This document shows, piece by piece, positions 1-8,002 of a stretch of 64,000 bases of DNA. The notes below the pieces were generated by a model, which was not told the origin of the DNA, did no database searches, and saw nothing but the letters and a program-made list of their open reading frames with translations. The stretch lies in contig CAYOJJ010000002.1 of NCBI GenBank assembly GCA_964404255.1, positions 186,001-250,000 on the forward strand. The letters are read 5' to 3'. The DNA is from JAFDZW01 sp964404255. Its GTDB lineage: Bacteria; Bacteroidota; Ignavibacteria; Palsa-1295. Numbering within the stretch: the stretch's first letter is position 1; each line of letters begins with the position of its first letter. The translations under genes were made by a program, and so were the position numbers.

Positions 1-310
1 GATAGAAATCTAAGTCCGGTGTGCGGGTACTTTTTACGATAATATCCTGGAAGTAATCGGTGAGGGTAGTCGGCTTAACCCACGCTTGTATAGTAAAACT
101 GCCGCCGCTTAGATAGAGGTCATCGGCATCGGGAACGGTAATTTTTGTTTGGCCGTCAAAAAATAATCCCCGTGCACTCATAGCATCTAAGCTATCGTTG
201 CCGGTACCGGTGTAATTATCTTCTGTAGTAGGTTGGGAAGTTGAAGAACTGCTACATCCGACCCAGCTAAAAAGAGCGACACAAAGTAGAACACTTAAAA
301 TTATTTTCAT
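1..310 (-). CDS. LamG-domain lipoprotein, partial (3' end outside window)
   Basis: Begins with ATG at 310 and runs off the left edge of the window. The product opens with a hydrophobic signal and a lipobox W-V-G-C with the lipidated Cys at residue 19, then a Ser/Thr linker and the first strands of a concanavalin-A-like (LamG) fold containing F-D-G...T-V-P-D and S-G-G-S-F-T-I-Q-A-W-V-K. The same landmarks occur in the protein at 1999-2760, so the two are paralogues. By family knowledge it is a surface-exposed lipoprotein with a carbohydrate- or protein-binding jelly roll; the ligand is unknown. A TATATTTG promoter motif lies 31 bases upstream of the start. Confidence 0.75.
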   Translation of the reverse strand, partial: MKIILSVLLCVALFSWVGCSSSSTSQPTTEDNYTGTGNDSLDAMSARGLFFDGQTKITVPDADDLYLSGGSFTIQAWVKPTTLTDYFQDIIVKSTRTPDLDFY

Positions 311-340
311 GGATAATTATTGGTGATGGTCAATACTCTT

Positions 341-348
341 CAAATATA
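341..348 (-). promoter_or_regulatory. Bacteroidota-type -7 motif for the LamG lipoprotein
   Basis: Minus strand reads TATATTTG, an exact TAnnTTTG match, 30 bases before the ATG at 310. A TTG that could serve as the -33 element lies 23 bases further upstream. Confidence 0.5.
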
Positions 349-386
349 CTACAGATATTTTAGATGTTTAACAATTTTGGTAATAG

Positions 387-1892
387 TTACGGTTGGAAGG
401 CCATGACTATCCAATTGCTAACCGTTGCATCATAAATTAACGTTATCATCCCGGGGCCAACGGTGGTAAGATTTGCGCCACTTAAGGTTTGAATTTGATT
501 AGCCGCTGCCGATGCACCATTCAGATCTGCAATGGTCAAATTATTAGCAGTGTTCAAAATAATGACGATCTTTCCATCTACCCCGCCGCTAATACCGGTA
601 ATAGTAGAACCACCGGCATTCGAGCTGATTCTAATGTAGCTAAAATTTCCAATAGCAAGATTATTATTATTGCCTGCCGCAAGTGCGGGAAGTGTTGTTT
701 GCCGCAGGGCTATATCTCCCCGAATATCGAGTCTCGTTTGAGGAGCAGCTACCCCTATGCCGACATTGACATCGGCAGTAGCGCCATTGAGGCCATTAAT
801 ACTTCCCAGAACCAGAGCATTGGAAGAGCTGACAATAGCATTGGCTCCAATAGCTGTAGCATTACTTAAATTGCCGGTATTGAGGTCGCTTCCGGCACCA
901 AGTAAGGTGTTATTGGAACCGGTAGTATTAGTGACTCCCGACTCTGTTCCGATAAAGGTTGTCCCACTGGCGCCGTTATTATTAAAGCCGGCCGATTCTC
1001 CAACATCGGTATTGCCATTGCCGGACGGATTTACAAAATTAGCGTTATCACCAACACAAGTATTATTAGTGCCGGTTGTATTCAACGGGGCAGTGAATGA
1101 TCCGACAAACGTATTATTCAATCCTGTCGTATTACTAATGCCGGCTCCTGCTCCGAGAAACGCGTTATTATTTCCTGTCGTATTGAATAATCCCGCTGAA
1201 GTGCCATAGAAGGCATTGGAATTTCCGCTCGTATTCGATTTACCCGAATTGAAACCGGAAAAGGTATTGGCAACTCCCGATGTATTCGCCGATCCGGATG
1301 ACATACCTACAAAGGTATTGAGTGTTCCGGTATTGACGGTATTCTGTGTATTGCCGACAAACGTATTTCCCATTAACCCTCCAGGCCCATCGTATAACCA
1401 CGGATTACCATCGAGGTAATAGGCATCGGTTGCATACACCGTTCTCCAGGGCGAAGCAATAGAACCAAGATCCTGATTCGCTGCCGGTAATAAATGCCCG
1501 GCCGCTCCGATACGCATTTTTTCCGTATTGTTCGAATAGAAAACAACATCATAATTATTTACAGAGCCGAAATATTGTGCAGGAGTTTGCGGCGTCGCGC
1601 CGGTTAATACATTGCCGGTCGTGGTCCAAAACAATCCGCTTGCTGCCGGCTGCCAGGATAGATTCCCGGCTCCGTCATTTACAAAAGTATATCCGGCCGC
1701 TCCCTGAGAAGAGGGAAGCTTTATGGAATAGGATGATAAGATCGTTGTCGGAGATGAAAAGTGAATGGTGCCATTCATCGAACCATCATCGAGCATGAGC
1801 CCCTGTGTGCCGATGGTACGTTGTGCATAGCTATTTGAATAAAATAAAAACAGCACTGCGGCAAGCAATGCCACTGCTCGTGAACTTGTCAT
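387..1892 (-). CDS. Secreted YadA-head-like repeat protein with C-terminal domain shared with the protein at 50016-52259
   Basis: 501 residues with an N-terminal signal peptide (hydrophobic residues 6-18, likely cut near S-Y-A-Q). Roughly residues 165-345 are a tandem array of about 14-residue units of the form N-T-T-G-x-N-N-x-F-x-G, resembling the left-handed parallel beta-roll of trimeric adhesin heads. Residues about 380-501 form a separate domain (L-D-I-R-G-D-I-A ... L-I-Y-D-A-T-V-S-N-W) that recurs at the end of the larger repeat protein at 50016-52259. The early segment Y-T-F-V-N-D-G-A-G-N-L-S-W is typical of tail-fibre-like secreted proteins in Bacteroidota. The role as surface fibre is inference. 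The repeats create long antisense open frames that are not genes. Confidence 0.8.
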   Translation of the reverse strand: MTSSRAVALLAAVLFLFYSNSYAQRTIGTQGLMLDDGSMNGTIHFSSPTTILSSYSIKLPSSQGAAGYTFVNDGAGNLSWQPAASGLFWTTTGNVLTGATPQTPAQYFGSVNNYDVVFYSNNTEKMRIGAAGHLLPAANQDLGSIASPWRTVYATDAYYLDGNPWLYDGPGGLMGNTFVGNTQNTVNTGTLNTFVGMSSGSANTSGVANTFSGFNSGKSNTSGNSNAFYGTSAGLFNTTGNNNAFLGAGAGISNTTGLNNTFVGSFTAPLNTTGTNNTCVGDNANFVNPSGNGNTDVGESAGFNNNGASGTTFIGTESGVTNTTGSNNTLLGAGSDLNTGNLSNATAIGANAIVSSSNALVLGSINGLNGATADVNVGIGVAAPQTRLDIRGDIALRQTTLPALAAGNNNNLAIGNFSYIRISSNAGGSTITGISGGVDGKIVIILNTANNLTIADLNGASAAANQIQTLSGANLTTVGPGMITLIYDATVSNWIVMAFQP

Positions 1893-1951
1893 AATAGGTA
1901 AAATAGTTGTATCCCGTTACGCCGCTCTGTGGCCGCGGCTTAAATCAGAGG

Positions 1952-1959
1952 CAAAAATA
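1952..1959 (-). promoter_or_regulatory. TAnnTTTG promoter motif for the repeat protein
   Basis: Minus strand TATTTTTG, 59 bases before the ATG at 1892. No clear TTG at the expected -33 spacing was found, so this is a weaker call. Confidence 0.3.
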
Positions 1960-1998
1960 CGTTATTAGAAAGCGCCTTGGTTTCTTGAAAATTGATAT

Positions 1999-2760
1999 TT
2001 AATAAGGCATAGCGACCCAGGTAGCATTTCCGTTTATGGTGCCATTATGTCTTCCGGTTCTATCGCGTACTAATGTGCCATTACCATCGTCAAACGTCCA
2101 ACAGGCAACCAGATTATTTTCGGTACCACCTGGCTTTTGGAAAATGGATTGAGTTATATCAGTTTGGCTTCTTGCGATATTCCAAAAAGAAGCATTATAG
2201 ATTAGACCATCCCAATTTTCTGGCCCTGAGGTTGAAGTAACGTCGCTTCCACCGAGGATTAAGCGATTATCGACATCGACTCCTCCGCCGTTAATAGTTG
2301 CGGAAGCCGTAGGTACGCCATCGACATAGAGAGTTGCTTTATCAATAGTACGGTCAAAGGCGATGGCTACATGGAAATACCGGCCCGTTGTTACAATAGT
2401 ACTTTTATCTTCAAACCAAGTCTGGATATTATTGGCCTGAAAGACAAAATGATCGTCTTTATTCAGGCCGAGAGCATAATCAATAGTAGTAGGTGTCGAG
2501 CGCTTGGTGACGATCCATTGCTGTCGGCCGGTAGCCCCGACTTTGATCCAGGCTTCAAAGGTAAAACTCCCATCGCTCAGATATAAACTGGCATCGTCAG
2601 GCACCGTAACCATAGCACTGCCGCCATCGAAAAGCAACGCGGTGGAATTCATGATATAGCCGTTATTCGAGGCTGTCAGAACCGGCTGGGTAGTATTGGT
2701 ATCGCAGCCGGAGGCGATACTAACAATGCCGGCAAGGAGCAGGGCAGAAAGATATTTCAT
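1999..2760 (-). CDS. LamG-domain lipoprotein
   Basis: 253 residues from ATG 2760; a longer frame from TTG 2775 adds five residues in front of the signal and is less likely. Signal peptide with lipobox A-S-G-C, Cys at residue 19, then a single LamG/concanavalin-A-like domain over most of the protein (V-T-V-P-D-D-A-S-L-Y-L-S, F-T-F-E-A-W-I-K near the start; N-L-V-A-C-W-T-F-D-D-G near the end). Paralogue of the truncated gene at the left edge. A TATATTTG motif at 2782-2789 lies 21 bases upstream. Probable outer-membrane or surface lipoprotein; ligand unknown. Confidence 0.8.
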   Translation of the reverse strand: MKYLSALLLAGIVSIASGCDTNTTQPVLTASNNGYIMNSTALLFDGGSAMVTVPDDASLYLSDGSFTFEAWIKVGATGRQQWIVTKRSTPTTIDYALGLNKDDHFVFQANNIQTWFEDKSTIVTTGRYFHVAIAFDRTIDKATLYVDGVPTASATINGGGVDVDNRLILGGSDVTSTSGPENWDGLIYNASFWNIARSQTDITQSIFQKPGGTENNLVACWTFDDGNGTLVRDRTGRHNGTINGNATWVAMPY

Positions 2761-2781
2761 TCGGTTAGGTAGCAATAGCTA

Positions 2782-2789
2782 CAAATATA
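2782..2789 (-). promoter_or_regulatory. TAnnTTTG promoter motif for the second LamG lipoprotein
   Basis: Minus strand TATATTTG, 21 bases before ATG 2760, so the leader would be about 15 bases. It is the same octamer as in front of the paralogue at the left edge. Confidence 0.45.
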
Positions 2790-2846
2790 AGGAGATAGCG
2801 AAAATGGTGGAGTGAGAATCTTGGGTGGGGTGTTCTGTAACCTTCG

Positions 2847-2854
2847 TAACTTTG
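2847..2854 (+). promoter_or_regulatory. TAnnTTTG promoter, leaderless arrangement
   Basis: TAACTTTG with TTG 23 bases upstream (2821-2823). Only five bases separate the motif from the ATG at 2860, so the start codon probably coincides with the transcription start. Confidence 0.55.
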
Positions 2855-2859
2855 CAGAA

Positions 2860-3297
2860 ATGTTATTTCGCAAGAAAGTCATAGAAGCGATCGCCGAGGT
2901 ACTGGAGGGGGTAATCGTTGCTCCCGAACAGGCTATCCTTGTCTTCGGCGGTGGTAAACGCGGCACTAAGAACGAACTTCCGCTCATCGAGCTTTCCTAT
3001 AACGAGCCTCGTGGTAAAACCGCTACTATTCAGATCGCTTCTGCCCTTGGTATTGTAGAGCTTTCAGCCGTCGAGCAGGTTCATACCTCCGATGCTACCC
3101 ATGAAGTAGCCTTTATTGCTAAAGCGAGTGCCGGGAAGATTACCATGGTTACCGTTTCTTCAAGCGGTATTTTACAGGTTTATTCTAATATCGCCCGTTC
3201 GGTTGCTTCGCGTGATATCGTTAAGCTTTCGACCGAAGAACTTCGGGCTGCTATTGCGCTGAAAGTTTTTACCGAAGGTGGTAAGAAATTCGAGTAA
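2860..3297 (+). CDS. Conserved-looking hypothetical protein
   Basis: 145 residues from ATG 2860. A longer frame from GTG 2812 would place the start upstream of the promoter motif and is rejected. The protein is small, without a signal peptide or membrane segment, and looks alternating alpha/beta (F-G-G-G-K-R-G near residue 30; a long amphipathic helix near the C-terminus, S-T-E-E-L-R-A-A-I-A-L). I do not recognise the family. It leads a head-to-tail block with ybeY, a Smg-like gene, topA and ispF, which suggests a cytoplasmic housekeeping role (inference). Confidence 0.7.
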   Translation: MLFRKKVIEAIAEVLEGVIVAPEQAILVFGGGKRGTKNELPLIELSYNEPRGKTATIQIASALGIVELSAVEQVHTSDATHEVAFIAKASAGKITMVTVSSSGILQVYSNIARSVASRDIVKLSTEELRAAIALKVFTEGGKKFE

Positions 3298-3321
3298 GCT
3301 CCTTAGTAGGATAGGGGCCTG

Positions 3322-3798
3322 TTGGTGAAGAATCAATCGCTTTCCTTCAAACTCTTCGCTACCGATGCGGCTAAACGCATCGATCGTAATTGGAAAAAAT
3401 TACTACCGATTTTTAAAGAAACAGCTCGCGAAGTATTACGCTCGGAATTCAAAGAGGTCCATAAATTTTCCCTCACTGTTATTCTCGAATCGGATGAAGA
3501 ATTACGCGAGTTGAATGTTCGTGCGCTCGATCATGATTATTATACCGATATTATAACATTCGAGATCGATCGTGAGGAGCACGTTATCGAAGCGGAATTA
3601 TATATCAGCATCGAGCGGGCACGCGAAAATGCCCTACGCTTTAAGGCCAGTAATAGGAACGAACTGGCGCGCCTTGTCATTCATGGTATGTTACATCTTG
3701 CAGGCTACGGTGATAAGCTGGCAGCCGACAAGAAACGAATGCGACGTAAGGAGCGTTATTTTTTAGAGTTGATTTCAAAAACTGTTTCTATCGAATAA
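3322..3798 (+). CDS. ybeY: Endoribonuclease YbeY, rRNA maturation and quality control
   Basis: 158 residues, the usual size. The zinc motif reads H-G-M-L-H-L-A-G-Y-G-D, with Asp in place of the third His found in enterobacterial YbeY. The conserved substrate strand is visible as L-N-V-R-A-L-D-H-D-Y-Y-T-D-I-I-T-F. YbeY acts in 16S rRNA 3'-end maturation and ribosome quality control. The start is TTG 3322 or the adjacent GTG 3325; no ATG fits the N-terminal strand. It lies 24 bases after the hypothetical gene and 19 bases before the Smg-like gene. Confidence 0.88.
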   Translation: MVKNQSLSFKLFATDAAKRIDRNWKKLLPIFKETAREVLRSEFKEVHKFSLTVILESDEELRELNVRALDHDYYTDIITFEIDREEHVIEAELYISIERARENALRFKASNRNELARLVIHGMLHLAGYGDKLAADKKRMRRKERYFLELISKTVSIE

Positions 3799-3817
3799 TT
3801 TTTACTCTTTCTTCAGA

Positions 3818-4336
3818 ATGAAAACTGAGGGTTCTAATCCCAAATCCCAACGGGATATGGGTAGAGTTATGGAGATCGTGCTGTATCTCGTCGGTGAGAT
3901 GCGCCGTAATAAGCAACTTAACGACATCGATCTTAAAAAACTTTCCGACCGGGGATTTAGTGAAACCGAAGTATCGACTGCTTTTACCTGGCTTGTCGAT
4001 AAAATTATGATCTCTGGTGCCCAGGCTGAGCTCACTGCAACGGCAGCAAAAAAACCGTTCGATACCGGTGGCCGCTCACCGTTTAGAGTATATCACGAAA
4101 TGGAGCTTGCCATCCTGCAGCCGGAGGCTCGTGGGTATCTGCTTCAATTACGTGAGTTAGGGTTACTTAAAGATGCCGAAATGGAGTTGCTGGTCGATCG
4201 ACTTTGGATGGTCGGTGCTCAGCAGATTTCGCTTGAAGATGTCCGCGATTTGGCCGCCGGCATTATTTTCGATTTCAGCGATTCGTCCCGTCCCGGCAGC
4301 AGGATGATGCTTTCATTCACCGACAGGGTGCAATAG
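3818..4336 (+). CDS. smg: DUF494 / Smg-family protein
   Basis: 172 residues. The N-terminal part (M-E-I-V-L-Y-L-V-G-E-M, then F-S-E-T-E-V-S-T-A-F-T-W-L) and the C-terminal part (F-R-V-Y ... E-A-R-G-Y-L-L-Q-L ... I-S-L-E-D-V-R-D-L) line up with E. coli Smg from memory. The biochemical function of Smg is not established; in many bacteria it sits near topoisomerase and DprA genes, and here topA is next. That neighbourhood supports the call. The middle (about residues 70-85, Ala/Lys rich) is variable linker. Confidence 0.75.
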   Translation: MKTEGSNPKSQRDMGRVMEIVLYLVGEMRRNKQLNDIDLKKLSDRGFSETEVSTAFTWLVDKIMISGAQAELTATAAKKPFDTGGRSPFRVYHEMELAILQPEARGYLLQLRELGLLKDAEMELLVDRLWMVGAQQISLEDVRDLAAGIIFDFSDSSRPGSRMMLSFTDRVQ

Positions 4337-4353
4337 TCATTCGTATATTTACC

Positions 4354-4395
4354 ATTACGAGCTTGCGCGAGCGCTTACAATCGTAATGCTCGCGC
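4354..4395 (+). promoter_or_regulatory. Overlapping stems in the topA leader (pseudoknot or attenuator-like)
   Basis: Two perfect complementary pairs interleave: ATTACGA 4354-4360 with TCGTAAT 4381-4387, and GCGCGAGC 4365-4372 with GCTCGCGC 4388-4395. The order allows either an H-type pseudoknot or two alternative hairpins. The second hairpin is followed by TTTGTATTTTT and could terminate the upstream transcript. Confidence 0.5.
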
Positions 4396-4402
4396 TTTGT
4401 AT

Positions 4403-4450
4403 TTTTAGAAGGGCAATCCCGTTTCGGGAACCCGCAGAACGTTTCTAAAA
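4403..4450 (+). promoter_or_regulatory. Second structured element immediately upstream of topA
   Basis: TTTTAGAA (4403-4410) pairs with TTCTAAAA (4443-4450) and encloses a small CCCG-TTT-CGGG hairpin (4418-4428). The outer stem ends four bases before the topA ATG, so folding would hide the translation start region. Confidence 0.45.
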
Positions 4451-4454
4451 GGGT

Positions 4455-6797
4455 ATGGCAAAATCGTTAGTCATCGTCGAATCGCCCGCTAAGGCTAAGA
4501 CGATCAACAAATATCTTGGCTCCGGCTATCAGGTCGAAGCCTCGATCGGTCACATTAAAGATCTTCCGAAATCGAAGCTCGGTGTCGATCTCGAGCATGA
4601 TTTCGTCCCCCAGTACATTACTGTAAAAGGGAAGAAAGAATTGCTCGACCGCCTGAAAAAGCTCGCCGGTAATGCTAAGGAAGTCTTTCTCGCGACTGAC
4701 CCTGACCGCGAAGGAGAGGCGATCGCCTTTCATATTAAGAATGAGATCGCGGCCAAGAACGATAATATCAAACGAGTTCTCTTTACCGAGATAACCAAGA
4801 GCGGTATTAAAGAAGCGATGCAGCATCCGCGCGATGTCGATAGCTCGCTTTTCGATGCACAGCAGGCGCGCCGAGTAATGGATCGTATCATCGGTTATCA
4901 GGTATCGCCGATCCTCTGGAAAGCATTCGTCGGCGAACAGTTCGATTCGCTTTCTGCCGGCCGAGTCCAGACCGTTGCACTGAGGTTGATCTGCGAACGC
5001 GAAGAAGCGATCGATCGCTTCCAGCCGATCAGCTACTGGAATTTATGGGCTGATTTTACCACGCCGACTACCGAATTTCCGATCCATGCCAGACTGATTG
5101 GCGTCGATGACATCGAATTTAAGAATCCGGAGGGCAGCGCACAGGATCTTCCGGAAGAGATGCGCAAACGCTTTATTGGTGATGAAACAACGGCCCGCGG
5201 GTATGCTGCAGCAGTAGCAAAGCAGACCTATCATATCGAAGGTCTTACCAAGCGTGAAGTAAAGCGTAACGCACCGCCGCCATTTATTACAAGCTCTTTA
5301 CAAACGACGGCCAGTGCCCGCTTGCGCTTTAATCCGCGCAAGACGATGCGCCTTGCACAAAAGCTGTACGAAGGTATCGAACTTGGCGAAGAAGGATTAA
5401 CGGGTCTCATTACCTACATGAGAACTGATTCGACGAGAATTTCGGACGAAGCCCGTACCTCGGCAGTGGAGTTTATCCGTAGTAATTACGGGAATGAATA
5501 CGTCGGTCCGGAGCGCAAGCAGGCAAAAAGTAAGAACGCCCAGGAAGCTCACGAAGCAATCCGTCCGACCGATGTTAATTTAACGCCGAAGCAGATCCGC
5601 CGCTACCTCGAAGCACAGGATAAAGATCTTGCGGCACTATACGATCTTGTTTGGGAGCGCTTTGTCGGCAGCCAGATGGCGCCAGCCGTATTCGATCAGA
5701 CGACCGTCGAGATCGAATCCGATAAAGGACAAGGAAGTATCTTCCGCTTCCGTGCTACCGGCTCAGTACTGAAATTCAGAGGATTTTTGCAATTGCTCGA
5801 CGATAGCGAAGAAGGTTCGGATAAAGCAAATGAAGACGATGAAAACCGCCGCTTACCCGCCGGTATAACCGAAGGCCAAACCGCGAATATCGATCTTCCG
5901 AATCTTCGCTCTGCCCAGACAAAAGCGCCGCCGCGCTTTTCCGAAAGTACGCTCGTTAAAGAACTGGAATCGCTTGGTATTGGCCGACCATCGACCTATG
6001 CATCGATCGTCGATACCATTCAGGATCGCGGATATGTAGAGCAGACCGACCGAAGACTTGCTCCGACCGATCTCGGTAAAAAAGTAAATCGCATTCTTAT
6101 TAAGAGCTTTCCGGAAATCTTTAACGTGGATTTCACAGCCCGCATGGAGCAGGAGCTCGATACCATTGCAACGAGCGAGCGCAGCTATGCCGGAGTAATG
6201 GGAGATTTTTACGTGCCGTTCAAATCGGTGCTCGATAAAGTAGAAGAGCGCCTGGCCGAAGAACTGCCGAAGCAGACCTGCCCGAATTGCCAATCGACCA
6301 ATACCGAGCTCAAGCAAGGCTGGTTCGGCATGTATATCGAATGCCAGAATTGCGGCAAGAAGACTTCCGTAAAATCGCTTAATAAGCCGGAGCCCGAAAA
6401 GCTTGGCGAGCAATGCCCCGAGTGTCATGAAGGTGAGCTGCTCTTGCGCTCAAGCCGATATGGCAAGTTCATCGGTTGCAGCCGCTATCCGAAGTGCAAA
6501 TACACCCGTGCCGTACCATCCGGTATTAAGTGTCCGAAATGTAAGACCGGAGATATTGTAAAACGCAAAGGTGGTAAACGCGGCAGTACCTTCTATGGCT
6601 GTTCGAATTATCCGAACTGCGATTTTATCAGCAATGACGAGCCGGTAAATCAAAGCTGTCCGTCCTGCCAAAACGATTGGCTGGTAAAGAAGACCACGAA
6701 GAAGCTCGGAAAGCATTTGAAGTGTCCGAATTGCAAGAAAGAATTTACCGAGGAGTTGATGGAGCTTGATTCCGGAGATTCTGCCGAAGCTTCATGA
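4455..6797 (+). CDS. topA: DNA topoisomerase I (type IA)
   Basis: 780 residues. It relaxes negatively supercoiled DNA by single-strand passage. The Toprim domain carries the catalytic Glu in V-I-V-E-S-P-A-K (E9) and the D-x-D-x-E metal motif at D82/D84/E86. The active-site Tyr is Y321 in G-L-I-T-Y-M-R-T-D-S. The C-terminal 170 residues contain four Cys4 zinc ribbons (each C-P-x-C ... C-x2-6-C), which bind single-stranded DNA. The gene follows a Smg-like gene across a structured 118-base gap and overlaps ispF by four bases (ATGA), implying translational coupling. Confidence 0.97.
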   Translation: MAKSLVIVESPAKAKTINKYLGSGYQVEASIGHIKDLPKSKLGVDLEHDFVPQYITVKGKKELLDRLKKLAGNAKEVFLATDPDREGEAIAFHIKNEIAAKNDNIKRVLFTEITKSGIKEAMQHPRDVDSSLFDAQQARRVMDRIIGYQVSPILWKAFVGEQFDSLSAGRVQTVALRLICEREEAIDRFQPISYWNLWADFTTPTTEFPIHARLIGVDDIEFKNPEGSAQDLPEEMRKRFIGDETTARGYAAAVAKQTYHIEGLTKREVKRNAPPPFITSSLQTTASARLRFNPRKTMRLAQKLYEGIELGEEGLTGLITYMRTDSTRISDEARTSAVEFIRSNYGNEYVGPERKQAKSKNAQEAHEAIRPTDVNLTPKQIRRYLEAQDKDLAALYDLVWERFVGSQMAPAVFDQTTVEIESDKGQGSIFRFRATGSVLKFRGFLQLLDDSEEGSDKANEDDENRRLPAGITEGQTANIDLPNLRSAQTKAPPRFSESTLVKELESLGIGRPSTYASIVDTIQDRGYVEQTDRRLAPTDLGKKVNRILIKSFPEIFNVDFTARMEQELDTIATSERSYAGVMGDFYVPFKSVLDKVEERLAEELPKQTCPNCQSTNTELKQGWFGMYIECQNCGKKTSVKSLNKPEPEKLGEQCPECHEGELLLRSSRYGKFIGCSRYPKCKYTRAVPSGIKCPKCKTGDIVKRKGGKRGSTFYGCSNYPNCDFISNDEPVNQSCPSCQNDWLVKKTTKKLGKHLKCPNCKKEFTEELMELDSGDSAEAS

Positions 6798-7267
6798 TCG
6801 GGTTCGGGTATGATATTCACCGGCTGGCGGCAGGCGAATCGTTAATTCTTGGGGGAGTCCATTTTCCCGATGCCCCGCTTGGCACGGTAGCACATTCCGA
6901 TGGCGATGTGCTGCTTCATGCACTCATGGATGCGCTGCTTGGTGCGGCAGCTCTGGGCGATATTGGCAAGCATTTCCCGGATACCGATCCTGCCTACAAA
7001 AATGCCGACAGTATGCTGCTGCTGGCAAAAACGATAGAGCTTATTGCGGCGAAGAATCTCTCGGTCGTGAATGTCGATTGTACGGTGGTGCTTGAGCGTC
7101 CGAAACTTCGCGATCATATCGATTCCATGCGGGAAAAAATTGCCTCGGTATTACAGGTATCTACCAACCGGGTTTCTATCAAAGCTACTACCAGCGAACG
7201 AATCGGATTTGTAGGCAGGGAAGAAGGTGTTGCTGCCTATGCCGTCTGCCAGATTGAAAATAAATAA
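6794..7267 (+). CDS. ispF: 2-C-methyl-D-erythritol 2,4-cyclodiphosphate synthase
   Basis: 157 residues, the standard IspF length. It cyclises CDP-ME-2-phosphate to MEcPP in the non-mevalonate isoprenoid pathway. Zinc-binding and catalytic landmarks are visible: G-Y-D-I-H at residues 5-9, A-H-S-D-G-D near residue 36, the D-I-G-K-H-F-P-D-T-D loop and the C-terminal T-T-S-E-R-I-G-F-V-G-R-E-E-G-V. The start overlaps the topA stop (ATGA), so both are probably co-translated. Confidence 0.97.
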   Translation: MIGFGYDIHRLAAGESLILGGVHFPDAPLGTVAHSDGDVLLHALMDALLGAAALGDIGKHFPDTDPAYKNADSMLLLAKTIELIAAKNLSVVNVDCTVVLERPKLRDHIDSMREKIASVLQVSTNRVSIKATTSERIGFVGREEGVAAYAVCQIENK

Positions 7268-7271
7268 TCGT

Positions 7272-8000
7272 ATGCGTCAGATATTTCGATCGATCTTTCC
7301 TCTTCTGTGTGTCGCCGTTATTTTTTCCGGTTGTCTCGATGTCTATTTCGAGATCATCCCCTTGCCAAATGGTACGTATAAAGTACGCCGGACTATGGTT
7401 ATAACCAAAACCCTGGCAGATTTTGCCAATATGGAGCGTGATACGGTTAACCAGAAACAGCCGTTCATATTTCGGGCAATGGCGGATGAACTTCATGCCC
7501 AATTCAGCGGCCAGCGCGGTACCCTGGCCGTACCTGGGATGCTATCGCATGGGACGTTCGATACCGTTACCCAGAACGAAGCAAGCATGATGACCGAATA
7601 CCTGGTAAAACAGGACACGTTCGTACCGGCAGCGCTGCAGCATCTGGTACAACTCTCCGCGTCTTCTCAAACGGTGCTTCAGGAGACCGTTACTGATTTT
7701 CAGATACCAATGAGTATTCATCGCACTGCCGATAGTATTGCGTTTGGCTTAACGATCGATGTACCGCGTTCGAATAAGGTATTCGGTTTTCCGGATGAAG
7801 AAAAATCGAAGATACTGTTCTTCAGCAGAAATGAAGGCATTCATTTTGTAGTACGCAGTCCTCAGCCGGTGGTATTACGCACAAAGGGTACCATTCATAA
7901 AAACCCCGACGGAGTAGAGTGGTATTTACCGTTCAACGAACTACTGGATACCGTCGGCCATAAAATCGAATCGGCAACATTCGTTATTAAAACCCGCTGA
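7272..8000 (+). CDS. Lipoprotein of unknown function
   Basis: 242 residues from ATG 7272, four bases after the ispF stop; a longer in-frame extension from 7227 would overlap ispF and lacks a signal. The N-terminus is a signal with lipobox F-S-G-C and the rest is rich in beta-strand patterns with an N-terminal D-V-Y-F-E-I-I-P-L-P-N-G-T-Y-K-V segment. I do not recognise the family. It may be transcribed with topA-ispF. Confidence 0.75.
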   Translation: MRQIFRSIFPLLCVAVIFSGCLDVYFEIIPLPNGTYKVRRTMVITKTLADFANMERDTVNQKQPFIFRAMADELHAQFSGQRGTLAVPGMLSHGTFDTVTQNEASMMTEYLVKQDTFVPAALQHLVQLSASSQTVLQETVTDFQIPMSIHRTADSIAFGLTIDVPRSNKVFGFPDEEKSKILFFSRNEGIHFVVRSPQPVVLRTKGTIHKNPDGVEWYLPFNELLDTVGHKIESATFVIKTR

Positions 8001-8002
8001 AT

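Noticed and set aside
757..1419. Plus-strand frames opposite the repeat protein (150 and 67 residues), rich in Pro/Val/Leu
   Set aside because: They are the antisense reading of the N-T-x-G-x-N-N-x-F-x-G repeats; the minus-strand protein has a signal peptide and known architecture.
5853..6428. 191-residue minus-strand frame inside topA
   Set aside because: Shadow of a long well-conserved gene; no start context or family.
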